Positions 24,375 through 33,111 of a DNA stretch of 64,000 nucleotides are shown piece after piece. The stretch comes from Clostridiales bacterium. GTDB taxonomy: Bacteria > Bacillota > Clostridia > Saccharofermentanales > Saccharofermentanaceae. The stretch's first letter is position 1. Each line of letters begins with the position of its first letter. The notes under the pieces were generated by a model. The model saw only the letters and a program-made list of their open reading frames with translations, made no database searches and was not told the origin of the DNA. The position numbers and the translations under genes are program-made. Location: NCBI GenBank assembly GCA_017617525.1, contig JAFZWA010000003.1, positions 36,211 to 100,210 on the forward strand. The letters are read 5' to 3'.

Positions 24375-25246
24375 TTGTCGGCTCCTCCTTTCAATGTATC
24401 GATCGGCATAATTTCATAGTCGTCGTATCCGAGAAGCAATTCGCGGTAGAGCTGATCTTTTTCAAAGAATCCTCTCCATCCCGTATTACTGGAGCGGGAA
24501 AAGGCATGCTCATTTGCAGTCGGATCTCCGTATTTATCCTTGGCGATCTCATTAAAACTGACGACATCGTAAATATATATCTGCTCGTATGTATCATCGT
24601 ATACATACGGGATCTGATAGACGATCCAAAGTTCAGGAGCATGGCTGGTTTTTTCGGTCATCAGATAAAGGTCGGTCATTTCCGGATCGCCGGCGAGATG
24701 CGCGGTGCGCTCTTGCAGGAAGCGTGTGTCGGTGACCGGAGATCCGATGCGGATCTTGTATTCGTAGTTCTGTCCTCTGGCCACTTCATTTTCCAGGAAG
24801 TGCAGATCCGAAGTTACGAGTTCAACGAGCTGCTGCGCGCTTTCCTTGTCCTTCGCCGCCTGCTGTTCCTTGTGGCTTTTCCAGTTTTTGCTCGACCAGA
24901 TGACCATTGCGATGACTGCCGCGAAACCGATCCCCATGACGACGAGATATGTGGTAGCTGCCTTTGTTGCCGTCTTCAGGCTATCTTTTAATTCCTTCTG
25001 GAGCTTTCTCTGCTGTTCGCGGTCCGCCATGCTCTCACTTAACTGAAAGTCTGTCTGCATGACTTCCAAGTCGCTTTGAAGGAGCATCTTCGTTCTGTCT
25101 GCCTGGGTAACGAGCTCCGTGTATTTTACGTCCGCTTCGTCATAGTCAATGGTAAAAGCACTGCCGCAGCTGCTGCAGAAGAACATGTCTCCCTGCTGCT
25201 GAAGGTAACCGTTGCACTGCGGACAATTGAGATTCGTCAATTTCAT
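24371..25246 (-). CDS. Zinc-ribbon membrane protein, second of three paralogues
   Basis: A 291-aa protein with the same plan as its neighbours: cysteine pairs in CPQC and CSSC (residues 8-11 and 24-27), a Gln/Glu/Arg-rich coiled-coil region (about 45-90), one membrane helix (about 97-117, TTYLVVMGIGFAAVIAMVIW) and an outer domain of about 170 residues rich in Tyr and Asp. It lies 21 bases after the first paralogue, follows AAGGAGG and overlaps the third. I do not recognise the C-terminal domain. The reading frame, ribosome binding site and conserved layout make it certain to be a gene, but its job is unknown. Confidence 0.75.
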   Translation of the reverse strand: MKLTNLNCPQCNGYLQQQGDMFFCSSCGSAFTIDYDEADVKYTELVTQADRTKMLLQSDLEVMQTDFQLSESMADREQQRKLQKELKDSLKTATKAATTYLVVMGIGFAAVIAMVIWSSKNWKSHKEQQAAKDKESAQQLVELVTSDLHFLENEVARGQNYEYKIRIGSPVTDTRFLQERTAHLAGDPEMTDLYLMTEKTSHAPELWIVYQIPYVYDDTYEQIYIYDVVSFNEIAKDKYGDPTANEHAFSRSSNTGWRGFFEKDQLYRELLLGYDDYEIMPIDTLKGGADK

Positions 25247-25267
25247 GTTTCTTCCTCCTTATCCGCG

Positions 25268-26152
25268 TTAGTTTGAGATCTTCGAAAAGAGCTCTTGTGT
25301 GATGGGCAGTTCAGTTACTTTATCGCCGCTGTTTTTGGCGTCATTGATGGTCTCCTGATGCAGAAGATCCAGGTCGGTATATCCGCCGTCAGAAGCGCTG
25401 TAAGAGTGCCCGATGATGTACGGGGAGTAGTCGCTTACGACGGTTCCGTCAGAGTTCATGCTCTTAAGGTAGATCTTCATGGTGACATAAAGCTCGACAG
25501 TGGTTCCGTCGTCTGTCTGATAGAGGTTTTTCCAGACCATCATGACGAAGGTGCCGTAGTCGCCCTTCGGCTGGATCGAATAAAGCTCGATCAGCTCCGG
25601 GGAGCCCGTTTTCTTTGCTATAACATCGAAGTCGATCTCCTGCGCGGTTTCCTTATCGGCATAGTAGTAGCCGGAGGCAATTACTTCATCCAGGCAGGAA
25701 GGATCTTTTACCAGATCGTTGACAGGGAACATGACCTGTTTTTGTTCTTGCGCGGTGTTCGAAGAATCATCGTTTCCGTTGAGTACGTTTGTATTCTTGA
25801 CGGTAAATCCGACCGCGCCGAAGAGAATGATACGACCGATAAAAAGGATGATCCCGACGAAGAAGATGATAAGGAAAGGCTTGGCAAATTTCATCAGCGC
25901 CACCTGGCCGGTTCTTCTTGCCGCGTTGGCGTTTTTCGCCTGCTGAATGGACTGTTGGGCCTGGTAGACCGCCTGTCTTCTCTGCGCGTCCGCCTGCGCG
26001 CGCTGATACGCCGTCTCCTGACGAGCGCGCTCGACATCGTCGGCCTGCCAGTCCGTGGCAAAGGAACTGCCGCAGATCTGGCAGAACCAGGTTCCGTTTT
26101 GAAGCGTCAAAGGCGAATTGCAATTCGGGCATTTCCTGATCTCATTAGCCAT
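25268..26152 (-). CDS. Zinc-ribbon membrane protein, first of three paralogues
   Basis: A 294-aa protein opening a three-gene operon. A zinc ribbon (CPNC and CQIC, residues 8-11 and 24-27) is followed by an Ala/Gln/Arg-rich helix (about 40-85), a membrane helix (about 90-115, FLIIFFVGIILFIGRIILFGAV) and an outer domain of about 175 residues. The start follows AAGGAG. A promoter-like pair lies upstream (26188-26214), so the operon can be separate from the ABC genes that precede it on the same strand. Proteins with a TFIIB-like ribbon and one membrane helix are common in Clostridia, but three in a row with coupled translation is notable. Confidence 0.75.
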   Translation of the reverse strand: MANEIRKCPNCNSPLTLQNGTWFCQICGSSFATDWQADDVERARQETAYQRAQADAQRRQAVYQAQQSIQQAKNANAARRTGQVALMKFAKPFLIIFFVGIILFIGRIILFGAVGFTVKNTNVLNGNDDSSNTAQEQKQVMFPVNDLVKDPSCLDEVIASGYYYADKETAQEIDFDVIAKKTGSPELIELYSIQPKGDYGTFVMMVWKNLYQTDDGTTVELYVTMKIYLKSMNSDGTVVSDYSPYIIGHSYSASDGGYTDLDLLHQETINDAKNSGDKVTELPITQELFSKISN

Positions 26153-26187
26153 ATTGATCGTCTCCTTATCCCTTGAATTCCATTGTG

Positions 26188-26214
26188 ATTATAGCATAAG
26201 GAAATAAACGTCAA
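26188..26214 (-). promoter_or_regulatory. Possible promoter of the zinc-ribbon operon
   Basis: On the minus strand TTGACG (26214-26209), a short 15-base spacer and TATAAT (26193-26188). The spacer is shorter than optimal, so strength is uncertain. Confidence 0.5.
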
Positions 26215-26290
26215 AAACCGTTGAGATACATATTTTATGTGGTTTATTTCGCGGCCGAGGACCGGCACGAGAAAAGACTTTCTTTTGTTG

Positions 26291-27118
26291 TTAAGAACCG
26301 GTAAAGTCGTACTTTCTGACACCGAGCATCCAGAACTTATAGCTCAAATAGAAGAAGAGGATGCCGAGCGCCGGCGCGCACCATGTCAGGACCGGAACAC
26401 TGTCGGATTCAAGTATCGCAAGGCTCGGATAGTAAGCGACAAAAGCGATCGGGATCACGAAAGTGAAGAGGATCCTGAACACACCGTGGAAGATGCTCGA
26501 CGGGTACTTCGCGAAGTCCTTAAAGCGGAACATGATGACCATGACATAGCCGGATCCGACGATCCAGAAGCAGGTCGCCGCCGCCGCGTTCATGATCGCG
26601 ATCATAAACAGCGATGCCGTCAGGAGGAACAGCACGAGCTTCGCGATCACGAGGGGCGTGACGGGAATACCGATGTGGACCCACGCGTAGATCAGGGTGC
26701 CTACACCGAACGCGAACTGTCCGAGTCCTTTTACGTCGAAAACTTCCGACATGAAATAGAAGAAGACGTTGATCGGACGGAAGCAGTACTTGATGAAATC
26801 ACCGCTTTGGACCTGGAAACGAAGGTTCCAGTTGTTGTCGAAGAAGCACTGAACGGGTGTCAGCGCGACCAGCGAGAATCCGTAGAGAAAGAGCATGTGA
26901 TGGTAGTCCCAGCCGTTGATGGAAGGGAAGTTCTTGAAAAGGATCAGGAACGTCACGAAGCCCGAAAGGTTCGTCATGATCATGCCGATCGTGGAGATCA
27001 GGAAGTCCGCACGATAGCTCATCTTGCTCTTTAGATCCTGAACCAAGATCTTTCTGTATATCCGGCAGTAGAAGCCGAAGCCTCTCCTTGCCTTTGGTTT
27101 TGTCATTGTGTTTTCCAT
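26291..27118 (-). CDS. ABC-2 type transporter permease (DUF990-like), second subunit
   Basis: A 275-aa membrane protein with about six helices, typical of the ABC-2 export permeases that occur as a pair with one ATPase. It starts immediately after the first permease gene and is the last gene of the unit 28866-26291. The N-terminal region YRKILVQDLKSKMSYRADFL and the conserved stretch QVQSGDFIKYCFRPINVFFYFM support the family. The exported substrate is unknown; such systems have been linked to export of lipids, peptides or antibiotics. Confidence 0.85.
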   Translation of the reverse strand: MENTMTKPKARRGFGFYCRIYRKILVQDLKSKMSYRADFLISTIGMIMTNLSGFVTFLILFKNFPSINGWDYHHMLFLYGFSLVALTPVQCFFDNNWNLRFQVQSGDFIKYCFRPINVFFYFMSEVFDVKGLGQFAFGVGTLIYAWVHIGIPVTPLVIAKLVLFLLTASLFMIAIMNAAAATCFWIVGSGYVMVIMFRFKDFAKYPSSIFHGVFRILFTFVIPIAFVAYYPSLAILESDSVPVLTWCAPALGILFFYLSYKFWMLGVRKYDFTGS

Positions 27119-27119
27119 A

Positions 27120-27929
27120 TTAACCTCCGTTCACGGTGATCTTCTTGACCGAGTAGTTCCAGAACAGCGTGCCCAGAAGCGTCAGGATCAGTGCCCACGC
27201 CAGCTGCAGTCCGAACATCGGGAGAAGACCCTCGATCGTGTTGGTGTCGTTCTTTTCGAGAAGTATCGTAAGCGGAATATCGTAGACTGCTCGGAAGGGA
27301 AGGTAGTCGACGACCTGTCTTAAGGCTTCCGGGAAGAAAGCCAGCGGGATCGACGCGCCCGAAAGAAGAAGTACGATAGTCTCTTTTACGATGTTGATGC
27401 CCCATGTCGATTCGGTGTACAGGCAGATCGTGGCGACGATCATTTCCATACTGAAGTTAACGATCAGGGCCAGTACTGTCGCGACGGCAAACCACAGAAG
27501 GTTGATGCCCATCGGGATCGCGCCGTTAGTGACGATCAGTACGACGATAAATGTCGGTACGAATGTCAGCGCGAAAAGCACTACATGGGAGCCTGAGTAG
27601 CTCCAGAAGGTGTACTCGCGGAACCTCATCGGCTTAAGAAGGTCGAGTATGATCTTTCCCGACTGGATCGAACGGCTCATATCCCATACCACGAACATTT
27701 CAAGGAAGTTGAAAAGGGCCGTTGCGAGGATCAGGTAGATCATGGTGTCGGTAAAGGTCATGCCGTTCACGACTTCCGTTCCGGCAGAAGCGTAGATCGC
27801 TTTCCAGAGGAAGTACACGAGTACCAGATATATCAAGTTGGCAAAGAGCGTGACCGCAGTGCCGAGACGGTACTGGAGAGACTCCATTATCCCTGCGCGC
27901 GTCAGCGCCAGATGTCTTTTCATATTCAT
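27120..27929 (-). CDS. ABC-2 type transporter permease (DUF990-like), first subunit
   Basis: A 269-aa membrane protein with about six helices. ATG 27929 is chosen because it lies one base after the ATPase stop and 8 bases after GGAGG; the longer frame would be an Arg/Ser-rich artefact. The stretch SIQSGKIILDLLKPMRFREYTFW corresponds to the QSGDFIKYCFRPINVFFYF region of its partner, so the two permeases are distant homologues that probably form a heterodimer. It sits between the ATPase gene and the second permease gene with almost no spacing. Confidence 0.87.
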   Translation of the reverse strand: MNMKRHLALTRAGIMESLQYRLGTAVTLFANLIYLVLVYFLWKAIYASAGTEVVNGMTFTDTMIYLILATALFNFLEMFVVWDMSRSIQSGKIILDLLKPMRFREYTFWSYSGSHVVLFALTFVPTFIVVLIVTNGAIPMGINLLWFAVATVLALIVNFSMEMIVATICLYTESTWGINIVKETIVLLLSGASIPLAFFPEALRQVVDYLPFRAVYDIPLTILLEKNDTNTIEGLLPMFGLQLAWALILTLLGTLFWNYSVKKITVNGG

Positions 27930-27930
27930 G

Positions 27931-28866
27931 TCAGTTGCCTCCTTCGTAGATCTTCTTGATGACTTCTTCGGTCGAGATCTCCTGAAGCTGGATGTCTTTG
28001 ATCTTCTGTTCTTTCTGCTTGGCGAGGATGACCTGCATGACGTCTTCCTTCGTTTCGTCGATGACACGTTCTTCCCAGGTGTCGTCGGAAAGTCTCATAC
28101 GGAGTGTTCTGTAGGAACCGAAGTAGGACTTTAAGTGGTCGATATCGTTGTCGTAGATCTTCTTGCCTTCGTCGATAATGACGATCCTCTTGCAGAGCGC
28201 GTCAACGTCGCCCATGTCGTGTGTCGTCAGGATTACCGTCGTGTTCTTTTCCTGATTCAAGCCCTTGATGAGATCACGGATCTTCGACTTCATCGAAACG
28301 TCCAGACCGATGGTCGGCTCATCGAGGAACACGATCGCCGGATTATGGAGGAACGCAGCGAGGATATCGCTCAATGTTCTCTGGCCGAGGGACATCTGAC
28401 GGACCGGCTTATGGAGGATCGGTTCGATATCGACGAGCGAGCGGTAAAGCTCGAGCATGTCTTCGTATTCCTTCTTCGGAACCATGTAGATATCGCGAAG
28501 AAGTCGGAAGGATTCGATCAAGGGGAGAGACCACCAAAGCTGGCTTCTCTGTCCGAATACGACACCGATGTGCTCGGAATTCTTCGTTCTTTCTTTATAA
28601 GGTACGACGCCGTTAACGAGGATCTCACCGGATGTCGGTTCGAGGACACCGGTCATCATCTTGATCGTCGTGGATTTGCCCGCGCCGTTCGGTCCGAGGT
28701 AACCGATGATCTCGCCCTTTGCGATCTCAAGAGATACATCCTTTACCGCGGAGATCGTCTTGTAATCACGGGAGAACAGGTCGCGGATGCTGCCCTTCAA
28801 ACCTTCGTGACGGTTCAGGATCTTAAAGTCCTTGCATACATTTTTCATTACGATTGCGTTTTCCAT
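27931..28866 (-). CDS. ABC transporter ATP-binding protein (ABC-2 exporter)
   Basis: The 311-aa ATPase of the exporter. Walker A is GPNGAGKST near 56-64, the Q-loop lies in VVFGQRSQLWW, the signature is MSLGQRT near 160, Walker B is IVFLDEPT near 178 and the switch histidine is in TTHDMGD. The signature lacks the usual LSGGQ and instead reads SLGQR, which is common in this DUF990-linked group. A C-terminal extension of about 80 residues follows. It is first of three genes and precedes both permeases. Upstream lies a terminator belonging to the GNAT gene. Confidence 0.93.
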   Translation of the reverse strand: MENAIVMKNVCKDFKILNRHEGLKGSIRDLFSRDYKTISAVKDVSLEIAKGEIIGYLGPNGAGKSTTIKMMTGVLEPTSGEILVNGVVPYKERTKNSEHIGVVFGQRSQLWWSLPLIESFRLLRDIYMVPKKEYEDMLELYRSLVDIEPILHKPVRQMSLGQRTLSDILAAFLHNPAIVFLDEPTIGLDVSMKSKIRDLIKGLNQEKNTTVILTTHDMGDVDALCKRIVIIDEGKKIYDNDIDHLKSYFGSYRTLRMRLSDDTWEERVIDETKEDVMQVILAKQKEQKIKDIQLQEISTEEVIKKIYEGGN

Positions 28867-28913
28867 TTTTACCCTCTCTTTTTCTTTCTGATATGTGTTT
28901 TCTGATCACTGTC

Positions 28914-28945
28914 TGAAAAAAGAAGTGACCGCATAACGCGGCCAC
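28914..28945 (-). terminator. Terminator after the GNAT gene
   Basis: On the minus strand GTGGCCGC, a GTTAT loop and GCGGTCAC (28945-28925) are followed by TTCTTTTTT. It separates the acetyltransferase from the ABC operon. Confidence 0.85.
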
Positions 28946-28961
28946 CTGAAAAGTGATTGCG

Positions 28962-29447
28962 TTATAGTTCTTTTTCCATATATCCGCATGTGAACGGGAA
29001 GAAGTCGAATTTCTTCGCTCCGAGATGAATAAAGCCTTCTGACTCGTACCATTTACGAAGACGTACATTCTCTTCCACGATCCCGATATGCAGTTTTTTC
29101 GCGCCCAGCTCTTTTGCTTTGGCAAAAGCATCTGTCAGGAGCTTGTCTCCGATCCCTTCGTTTCGGTGCTCGGGGAGGACGCAGAGGTTATTGAGTTCCC
29201 ACTCGTCATCGCTCAGCTTTGCCAGGGAATAGTAGCCCAGCATCTTTCCGTCGTCGGAGAAGAAAGCATACATCGGGCGTTTTTCGACTTCCATCTGATA
29301 CATCAGGCGGTCTTCCGTTGTGGCGAAGGCCACGTAGCGCGGCGCGTTTTCTTCCGTGAGTCCGAATTCCTCGGCAACAGTCAGGAAGCTTGTTCGGATG
29401 ACATTTACGCTCTCTTTGATATCTTCTTTTGTAATCGGTCGGATCAT
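28962..29447 (-). CDS. GNAT-family N-acetyltransferase
   Basis: A 161-aa single-domain acetyltransferase. The acetyl-CoA binding motif A is LCVLPEHRNEGIGDKLL near 91-107, with Arg/Gly spacing typical of GNAT proteins, and the C-terminal NVRLRKWYESEGFIHLG matches motif B. The substrate is unknown. The start follows AAGGAG. It is divergent from the AraC gene at 29613, and the gap between them carries two inverted copies of AAGTGCTTTTC, which could be a shared control site. Confidence 0.9.
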   Translation of the reverse strand: MIRPITKEDIKESVNVIRTSFLTVAEEFGLTEENAPRYVAFATTEDRLMYQMEVEKRPMYAFFSDDGKMLGYYSLAKLSDDEWELNNLCVLPEHRNEGIGDKLLTDAFAKAKELGAKKLHIGIVEENVRLRKWYESEGFIHLGAKKFDFFPFTCGYMEKEL

Positions 29448-29473
29448 GTTTCTTCTCCTTTCTTTTCATGTTC

Positions 29474-29530
29474 GAAAAGCACTTGCTTTTCCTTACATTT
29501 GCAAGTATATTGTAAGAGAAAGTGCTTTTC
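29474..29530. repeat. Inverted pair of the GTGCTTTTC word in a divergent promoter region
   Basis: GAAAAGCACTT (29474-29484) and AAGTGCTTTTC (29520-29530) face each other across 35 bases in the gap between the divergent GNAT and AraC genes. The pair can be a hairpin or two binding sites. Confidence 0.75.
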
Positions 29531-29612
29531 TACATGGAATTTCGCTGAATTTTATAACAATCTTACACACTTTTGGAAGATAGTTATACTTTTATGGAAG
29601 ATGAGGTAAGTT

Positions 29613-30542
29613 ATGAACCGAGACATCATGGGATTGATCATAAAAAGGGAAGACGGTTCAGAGATCGTCAATTACGACGATCCTCAGTTTCCTTCTTACA
29701 TTTTCGAAGGCTGGGTAAAGCCGAATGTCACCTGGGAGAGAGTTCCGCATTTTCACGAAGACATCGAGATGTGCACCGTCACGAAAGGAAAGATGGCATA
29801 CTCCGTAAACGGAAAGACCGTCATGCTCCACGAAGGCGACACGATCTTTATCAATTCCAATCAGATCCACTACAGTATGTGTATCGATGACGTGGGCGCA
29901 AGATACATCATCTTCATCGCGCACCCCGGGATCTTAAACGCGTCGGTCGCGGTCGAGATGCAAGCGATCCGCCCGATCACGGATAACAAGGATCTTCCAT
30001 ATCTTCGTTTCCGTGATATCGACGAGATGACAGAAGCCGTTTATCAGCTCATGTACTCGCTTCTTCCGATCCGCCACTGCGCGTTTGAAGTCACGAAGCA
30101 GTTCTATCAGATCTGGGATCTTGTGATGAAAAGATCGGAGATCATCGGTGTGCTCGGACCGGAAGAAGCGCCGGACGCAAGGATGCAGACGTTTAAGAAC
30201 ATGATGCACTATATTTCCAATAACTACCAGAGGACACTGACGCTCGAGGAGATCGCGGGTTCAGCGAACATCAGTAAGTCCCTTTGCAATCTGCTTTTCA
30301 AGCAGTATGTCGGAGAATCGCCGATCAACTATGTCATGCATTTCCGCGCAAGAAAAGTCGCGGAGTACTTAAGATCAAGTAATCTCAGTATGTCGGAGAT
30401 CGCGAATCTTTCGGGATTTTCGGGTGTCAGCTACATGAGTGAGACGTTTAAAAAGTGTTTCGAATGTACGCCTCGTGAATACAGGAAAGACTGGCGTGAA
30501 ATGGCAAGAGCGGAAGCGCCGCAGCCTCAGTTCGAAGAATGA
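29613..30542 (+). CDS. AraC-family regulator with N-terminal cupin domain
   Basis: A 309-aa regulator. The N-terminal half (about 20-160) is a cupin-like ligand-binding domain (VPHFHEDIEMCTVTKGKMAYSVNG, LHEGDTIFINSNQIHY), of the kind that senses sugars. The C-terminal half (about 205-305) has two helix-turn-helix motifs (LTLEEIAGSANISKSLCNLLFK and MSEIANLSGFSGVSYMSETFKK). The start follows GAGGTAAG. Its target is unknown; no sugar utilisation gene is adjacent. It is divergent from a GNAT gene and stands upstream of serine acetyltransferase, but about 100 bases with a separate start suggest separate transcription. Confidence 0.9.
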   Translation: MNRDIMGLIIKREDGSEIVNYDDPQFPSYIFEGWVKPNVTWERVPHFHEDIEMCTVTKGKMAYSVNGKTVMLHEGDTIFINSNQIHYSMCIDDVGARYIIFIAHPGILNASVAVEMQAIRPITDNKDLPYLRFRDIDEMTEAVYQLMYSLLPIRHCAFEVTKQFYQIWDLVMKRSEIIGVLGPEEAPDARMQTFKNMMHYISNNYQRTLTLEEIAGSANISKSLCNLLFKQYVGESPINYVMHFRARKVAEYLRSSNLSMSEIANLSGFSGVSYMSETFKKCFECTPREYRKDWREMARAEAPQPQFEE

Positions 30543-30638
30543 AATAGTGTAAGATTTTCAAGTGAACGGCGCTTGTGTTATTATGAGTGGAAAGATCCGT
30601 TCCTTATATAAGATCATTTAAGAAAGGAAGATACGGGC

Positions 30639-31595
30639 ATGGGTGGAATCGAAAAAGATCATGAGATCAATGAGATCGTAAAAGATATCATCGCCGATTT
30701 TGACGGCGGGAAAAATATTGACGCGAAAAAGTTTTTCAATAATCCGGATAAGACGGAAGTCATCGAGCTCGTCCAGCACTTTTTCAGGATCATTTACCCC
30801 GGCTATTTCAGAGACCGTTCCTATAAGATCTATAACCCGGAAAACAGCTTTGCCGTAACGATCGAGGATGTGTTTTATCATCTGAAAAAGCAGATCTACC
30901 GCGCGCTCGATTATTCGCAGAACGATGAGGGCAGCGAGGCGGAGAGAGAAGCGGAGAGCTACCGTATCACGAAGGAATTCTTCAAAAAGATCCCGCAGAT
31001 CAGAGAATATATCGAGACCGATCTTCTCGCGACGCTCGATGGCGACCCGGCCGCGGGCAACTTTGATGAGATCATCCTCGCATATCCTGGCCTTATGGCG
31101 ATCACGGTCTATCGTATCGCACATGAGCTTTATCTTCTGAAAGTTCCTGTACTTCCGCGTCTGATGACAGAGTACGCGCATTCGGAAACGGGAATCGATA
31201 TCCATCCGGGCGCGACGATCGGTAAGTACTTCTTTATCGACCACGGTACAGGTATCGTAGTCGGTGAGACTTCGATCATCGGACAGAATGTCAAGATCTA
31301 TCAGGGTGTTACGATCGGCGCGCTTTCCACACGTGGCGGACAGAAGCTTTCCGGAAAGAAGCGTCATCCGACGATCTGCGATAATGTCACGATCTATGCC
31401 AACGCGTCTATCCTCGGCGGAGATACCGTGATCGGAGAAAACGTCGTGATCGGAGGAAGTACCTTTATCACCAAGTCGATCGCCGCGAATTCCAAGGTCA
31501 GCATGAAAAATCCGGAGATGGAATATCAGACCAACGGCCATGAAAGAAAGGTCGAGGAAGTAGAGCAGGGCGACGCCTGGTGCTATATCATCTGA
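30639..31595 (+). CDS. cysE: Serine O-acetyltransferase (EpsC-type)
   Basis: It makes O-acetylserine from serine and acetyl-CoA, the substrate for CysK. The product is 318 aa, the long EpsC-like form. An N-terminal helical region (1-180) is followed by left-handed beta-helix hexapeptide repeats: TGIDIHPGATIGKYFFIDHGTGIVVGET, with the catalytic histidine in DHGTG near 206, then IGQNVKIYQGVTIGA and RHPTICDNVTIYANASILGG with the second histidine. The start follows AAAGGAAG. It is not in the metY-cysK operon, and I see no CCTA-N9-TAGG site right upstream. Confidence 0.93.
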   Translation: MGGIEKDHEINEIVKDIIADFDGGKNIDAKKFFNNPDKTEVIELVQHFFRIIYPGYFRDRSYKIYNPENSFAVTIEDVFYHLKKQIYRALDYSQNDEGSEAEREAESYRITKEFFKKIPQIREYIETDLLATLDGDPAAGNFDEIILAYPGLMAITVYRIAHELYLLKVPVLPRLMTEYAHSETGIDIHPGATIGKYFFIDHGTGIVVGETSIIGQNVKIYQGVTIGALSTRGGQKLSGKKRHPTICDNVTIYANASILGGDTVIGENVVIGGSTFITKSIAANSKVSMKNPEMEYQTNGHERKVEEVEQGDAWCYII

Positions 31596-31609
31596 AAAAG
31601 CACTTCCGG

Positions 31610-32116
31610 TCAGAGCCAGAGGATCTCGCTTAACGTCTGATGCACGTTGTGATCACTTACACGAACGAGCTTTGCAAGATGCCACGCGCGCTCTTCATCG
31701 CTCATCTCTTTCATATCTTTTGCGAACAGACCATCTGCGATGGCGTCCAGCTCTTCGATCTGAGCCTGTGCCTTCCAGATGGTTTCATTTAATGTCTTTC
31801 TTTTCTCTTCGAAGATCTTCTGCGCCTCGTCTTCCGAGAGTTTGCCGCTTAAAAGAAGCTCGATCTCATTCAGGGAAAAACCCATATCCTGAAGTTCAAT
31901 GAGCGCGTCCAGAAGCTTGTGCTGGTCAGGGGAGTAGTAGCGGTAGCCCGTTTCCGGAGCGACCTTAACGGGACGAAGGATATTCTTCTGCTCGTAGATA
32001 CGAAGTGCCTTCGGAGAGACACCCGCCATCGCGGCAAGTTCACCGATCTTTAAAAGTGCGGAATCTTCGGAAGATCCGTTTTCGTTATCCATGATCTCGG
32101 AAGGTTCTTTTGCCAT
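31610..32116 (-). CDS. MerR-family transcriptional regulator
   Basis: A 168-aa regulator with the MerR helix-turn-helix near residues 23-90 (LLKIGELAAMAGVSPKALRIYEQKNILRP, ETGYRYYSPDQ) and a C-terminal helix for dimerisation. ATG 32116 is chosen because AAGGAG lies 6 bases upstream; earlier ATGs overlap the ABC gene and lack a site. It is the last gene of the exporter operon 34706-31610. The operon promoter has a 19-base spacer filled with a dyad, the usual target of MerR activators that twist the DNA, so it very likely regulates its own exporter. The inducer is unknown. Confidence 0.88.
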   Translation of the reverse strand: MAKEPSEIMDNENGSSEDSALLKIGELAAMAGVSPKALRIYEQKNILRPVKVAPETGYRYYSPDQHKLLDALIELQDMGFSLNEIELLLSGKLSEDEAQKIFEEKRKTLNETIWKAQAQIEELDAIADGLFAKDMKEMSDEERAWHLAKLVRVSDHNVHQTLSEILWL

Positions 32117-32133
32117 CGAATACTCCTTAGTGT

Positions 32134-33111
32134 TCATGCCTTGCATTTCTTCGCGCCCTCGAATACCTCGAGGACACGTTCAGCGCCGGCACGGTTGCCG
32201 CGCATATTGTTGACGGATGAGTTGATGATCATCGTGCTCATCATCATGGCCCCGCGGTACTGCGTGATCTTCAGTAGTTCCGACAGATCCGCGATCGTTG
32301 ATCCCATCATACTATCGCCGCAGAGAAGAAGCAAGATATACCCGGAGGTGCCGCAGAGTGTGTTGAGCGCGGCGGCGCGGCCGGAAGCGCGGTGGGCTTT
32401 CATGTTCTCGGAAAGGATCGAAAGGCTCGTTTCTTCGATCTTTTTCAGGACGAATTCCTCGCCGTCGAATACCTCGATCGTATCTGCTGACGCGATGATC
32501 GGACCAGCCCAGTTTGTGTACTTTCCGAATTCCTCCTGCGCGCGGCGGCGGAAGATCGGGATCTTTCTGACGACGACCACGCAGCTTAAGATCGAAAACG
32601 GCACGAGGATCAGAACGCTCATGATCATCAGCGGCAGATTCAGAAAACCGAGAACGATCGACGAAAGGATCATGTTGAACATCGCGATGACCATGTGCAT
32701 GAAGTTAACGGGCATCATAAGGTATCCGTGGAGCCGGTCGATATCGCTGTTCATGCGGTTGATCCATTCACCGCTCGAAAAGCGCAGGACGTCCTTATAT
32801 TCGCTGCCGAGAAGCTGCAGGAACATCTTCCTTCGGATGCGCTTTTGAAGAAGAACATTGACCTTCAGTGAGATCGTGCTCCAGATCGTCATGTTGTAAG
32901 CAAAAAGCAAAGCCGAAAGTCCCAGAAAGAGAAGAAATGTCGACATCAGTCGATCCTTCTGGTTCTTTTCGATCAGGCTGATGAACGAACTGAGCATGTT
33001 CGACGCAAGGACCGTGTTCAGAAAATCGAACGGCAGACGAAGAAGAAGCGAGACCACAAAGATACGATGCACGCCGAGTTCTTTCATGAGACGGTAGAGT
33101 TTTCTCAGCAT
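32134..33111 (-). CDS. ABC exporter membrane domain protein, no ATPase domain
   Basis: A 325-aa protein with the fold of the membrane half of type IV (ABCB-like) exporters: about six helices, with the coupling-helix region SSGEWINRMNSDIDRLHGYLM near 112 typical of the family. It ends before any nucleotide-binding domain. The gene overlaps the end of the ATPase gene by 7 bases. The partner membrane protein lies on the other side of the ATPase gene. So the exporter is made of two separate membrane proteins and one separate ATPase, where the usual form is a fused half-transporter. Confidence 0.85.
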   Translation of the reverse strand: MLRKLYRLMKELGVHRIFVVSLLLRLPFDFLNTVLASNMLSSFISLIEKNQKDRLMSTFLLFLGLSALLFAYNMTIWSTISLKVNVLLQKRIRRKMFLQLLGSEYKDVLRFSSGEWINRMNSDIDRLHGYLMMPVNFMHMVIAMFNMILSSIVLGFLNLPLMIMSVLILVPFSILSCVVVVRKIPIFRRRAQEEFGKYTNWAGPIIASADTIEVFDGEEFVLKKIEETSLSILSENMKAHRASGRAAALNTLCGTSGYILLLLCGDSMMGSTIADLSELLKITQYRGAMMMSTMIINSSVNNMRGNRAGAERVLEVFEGAKKCKA

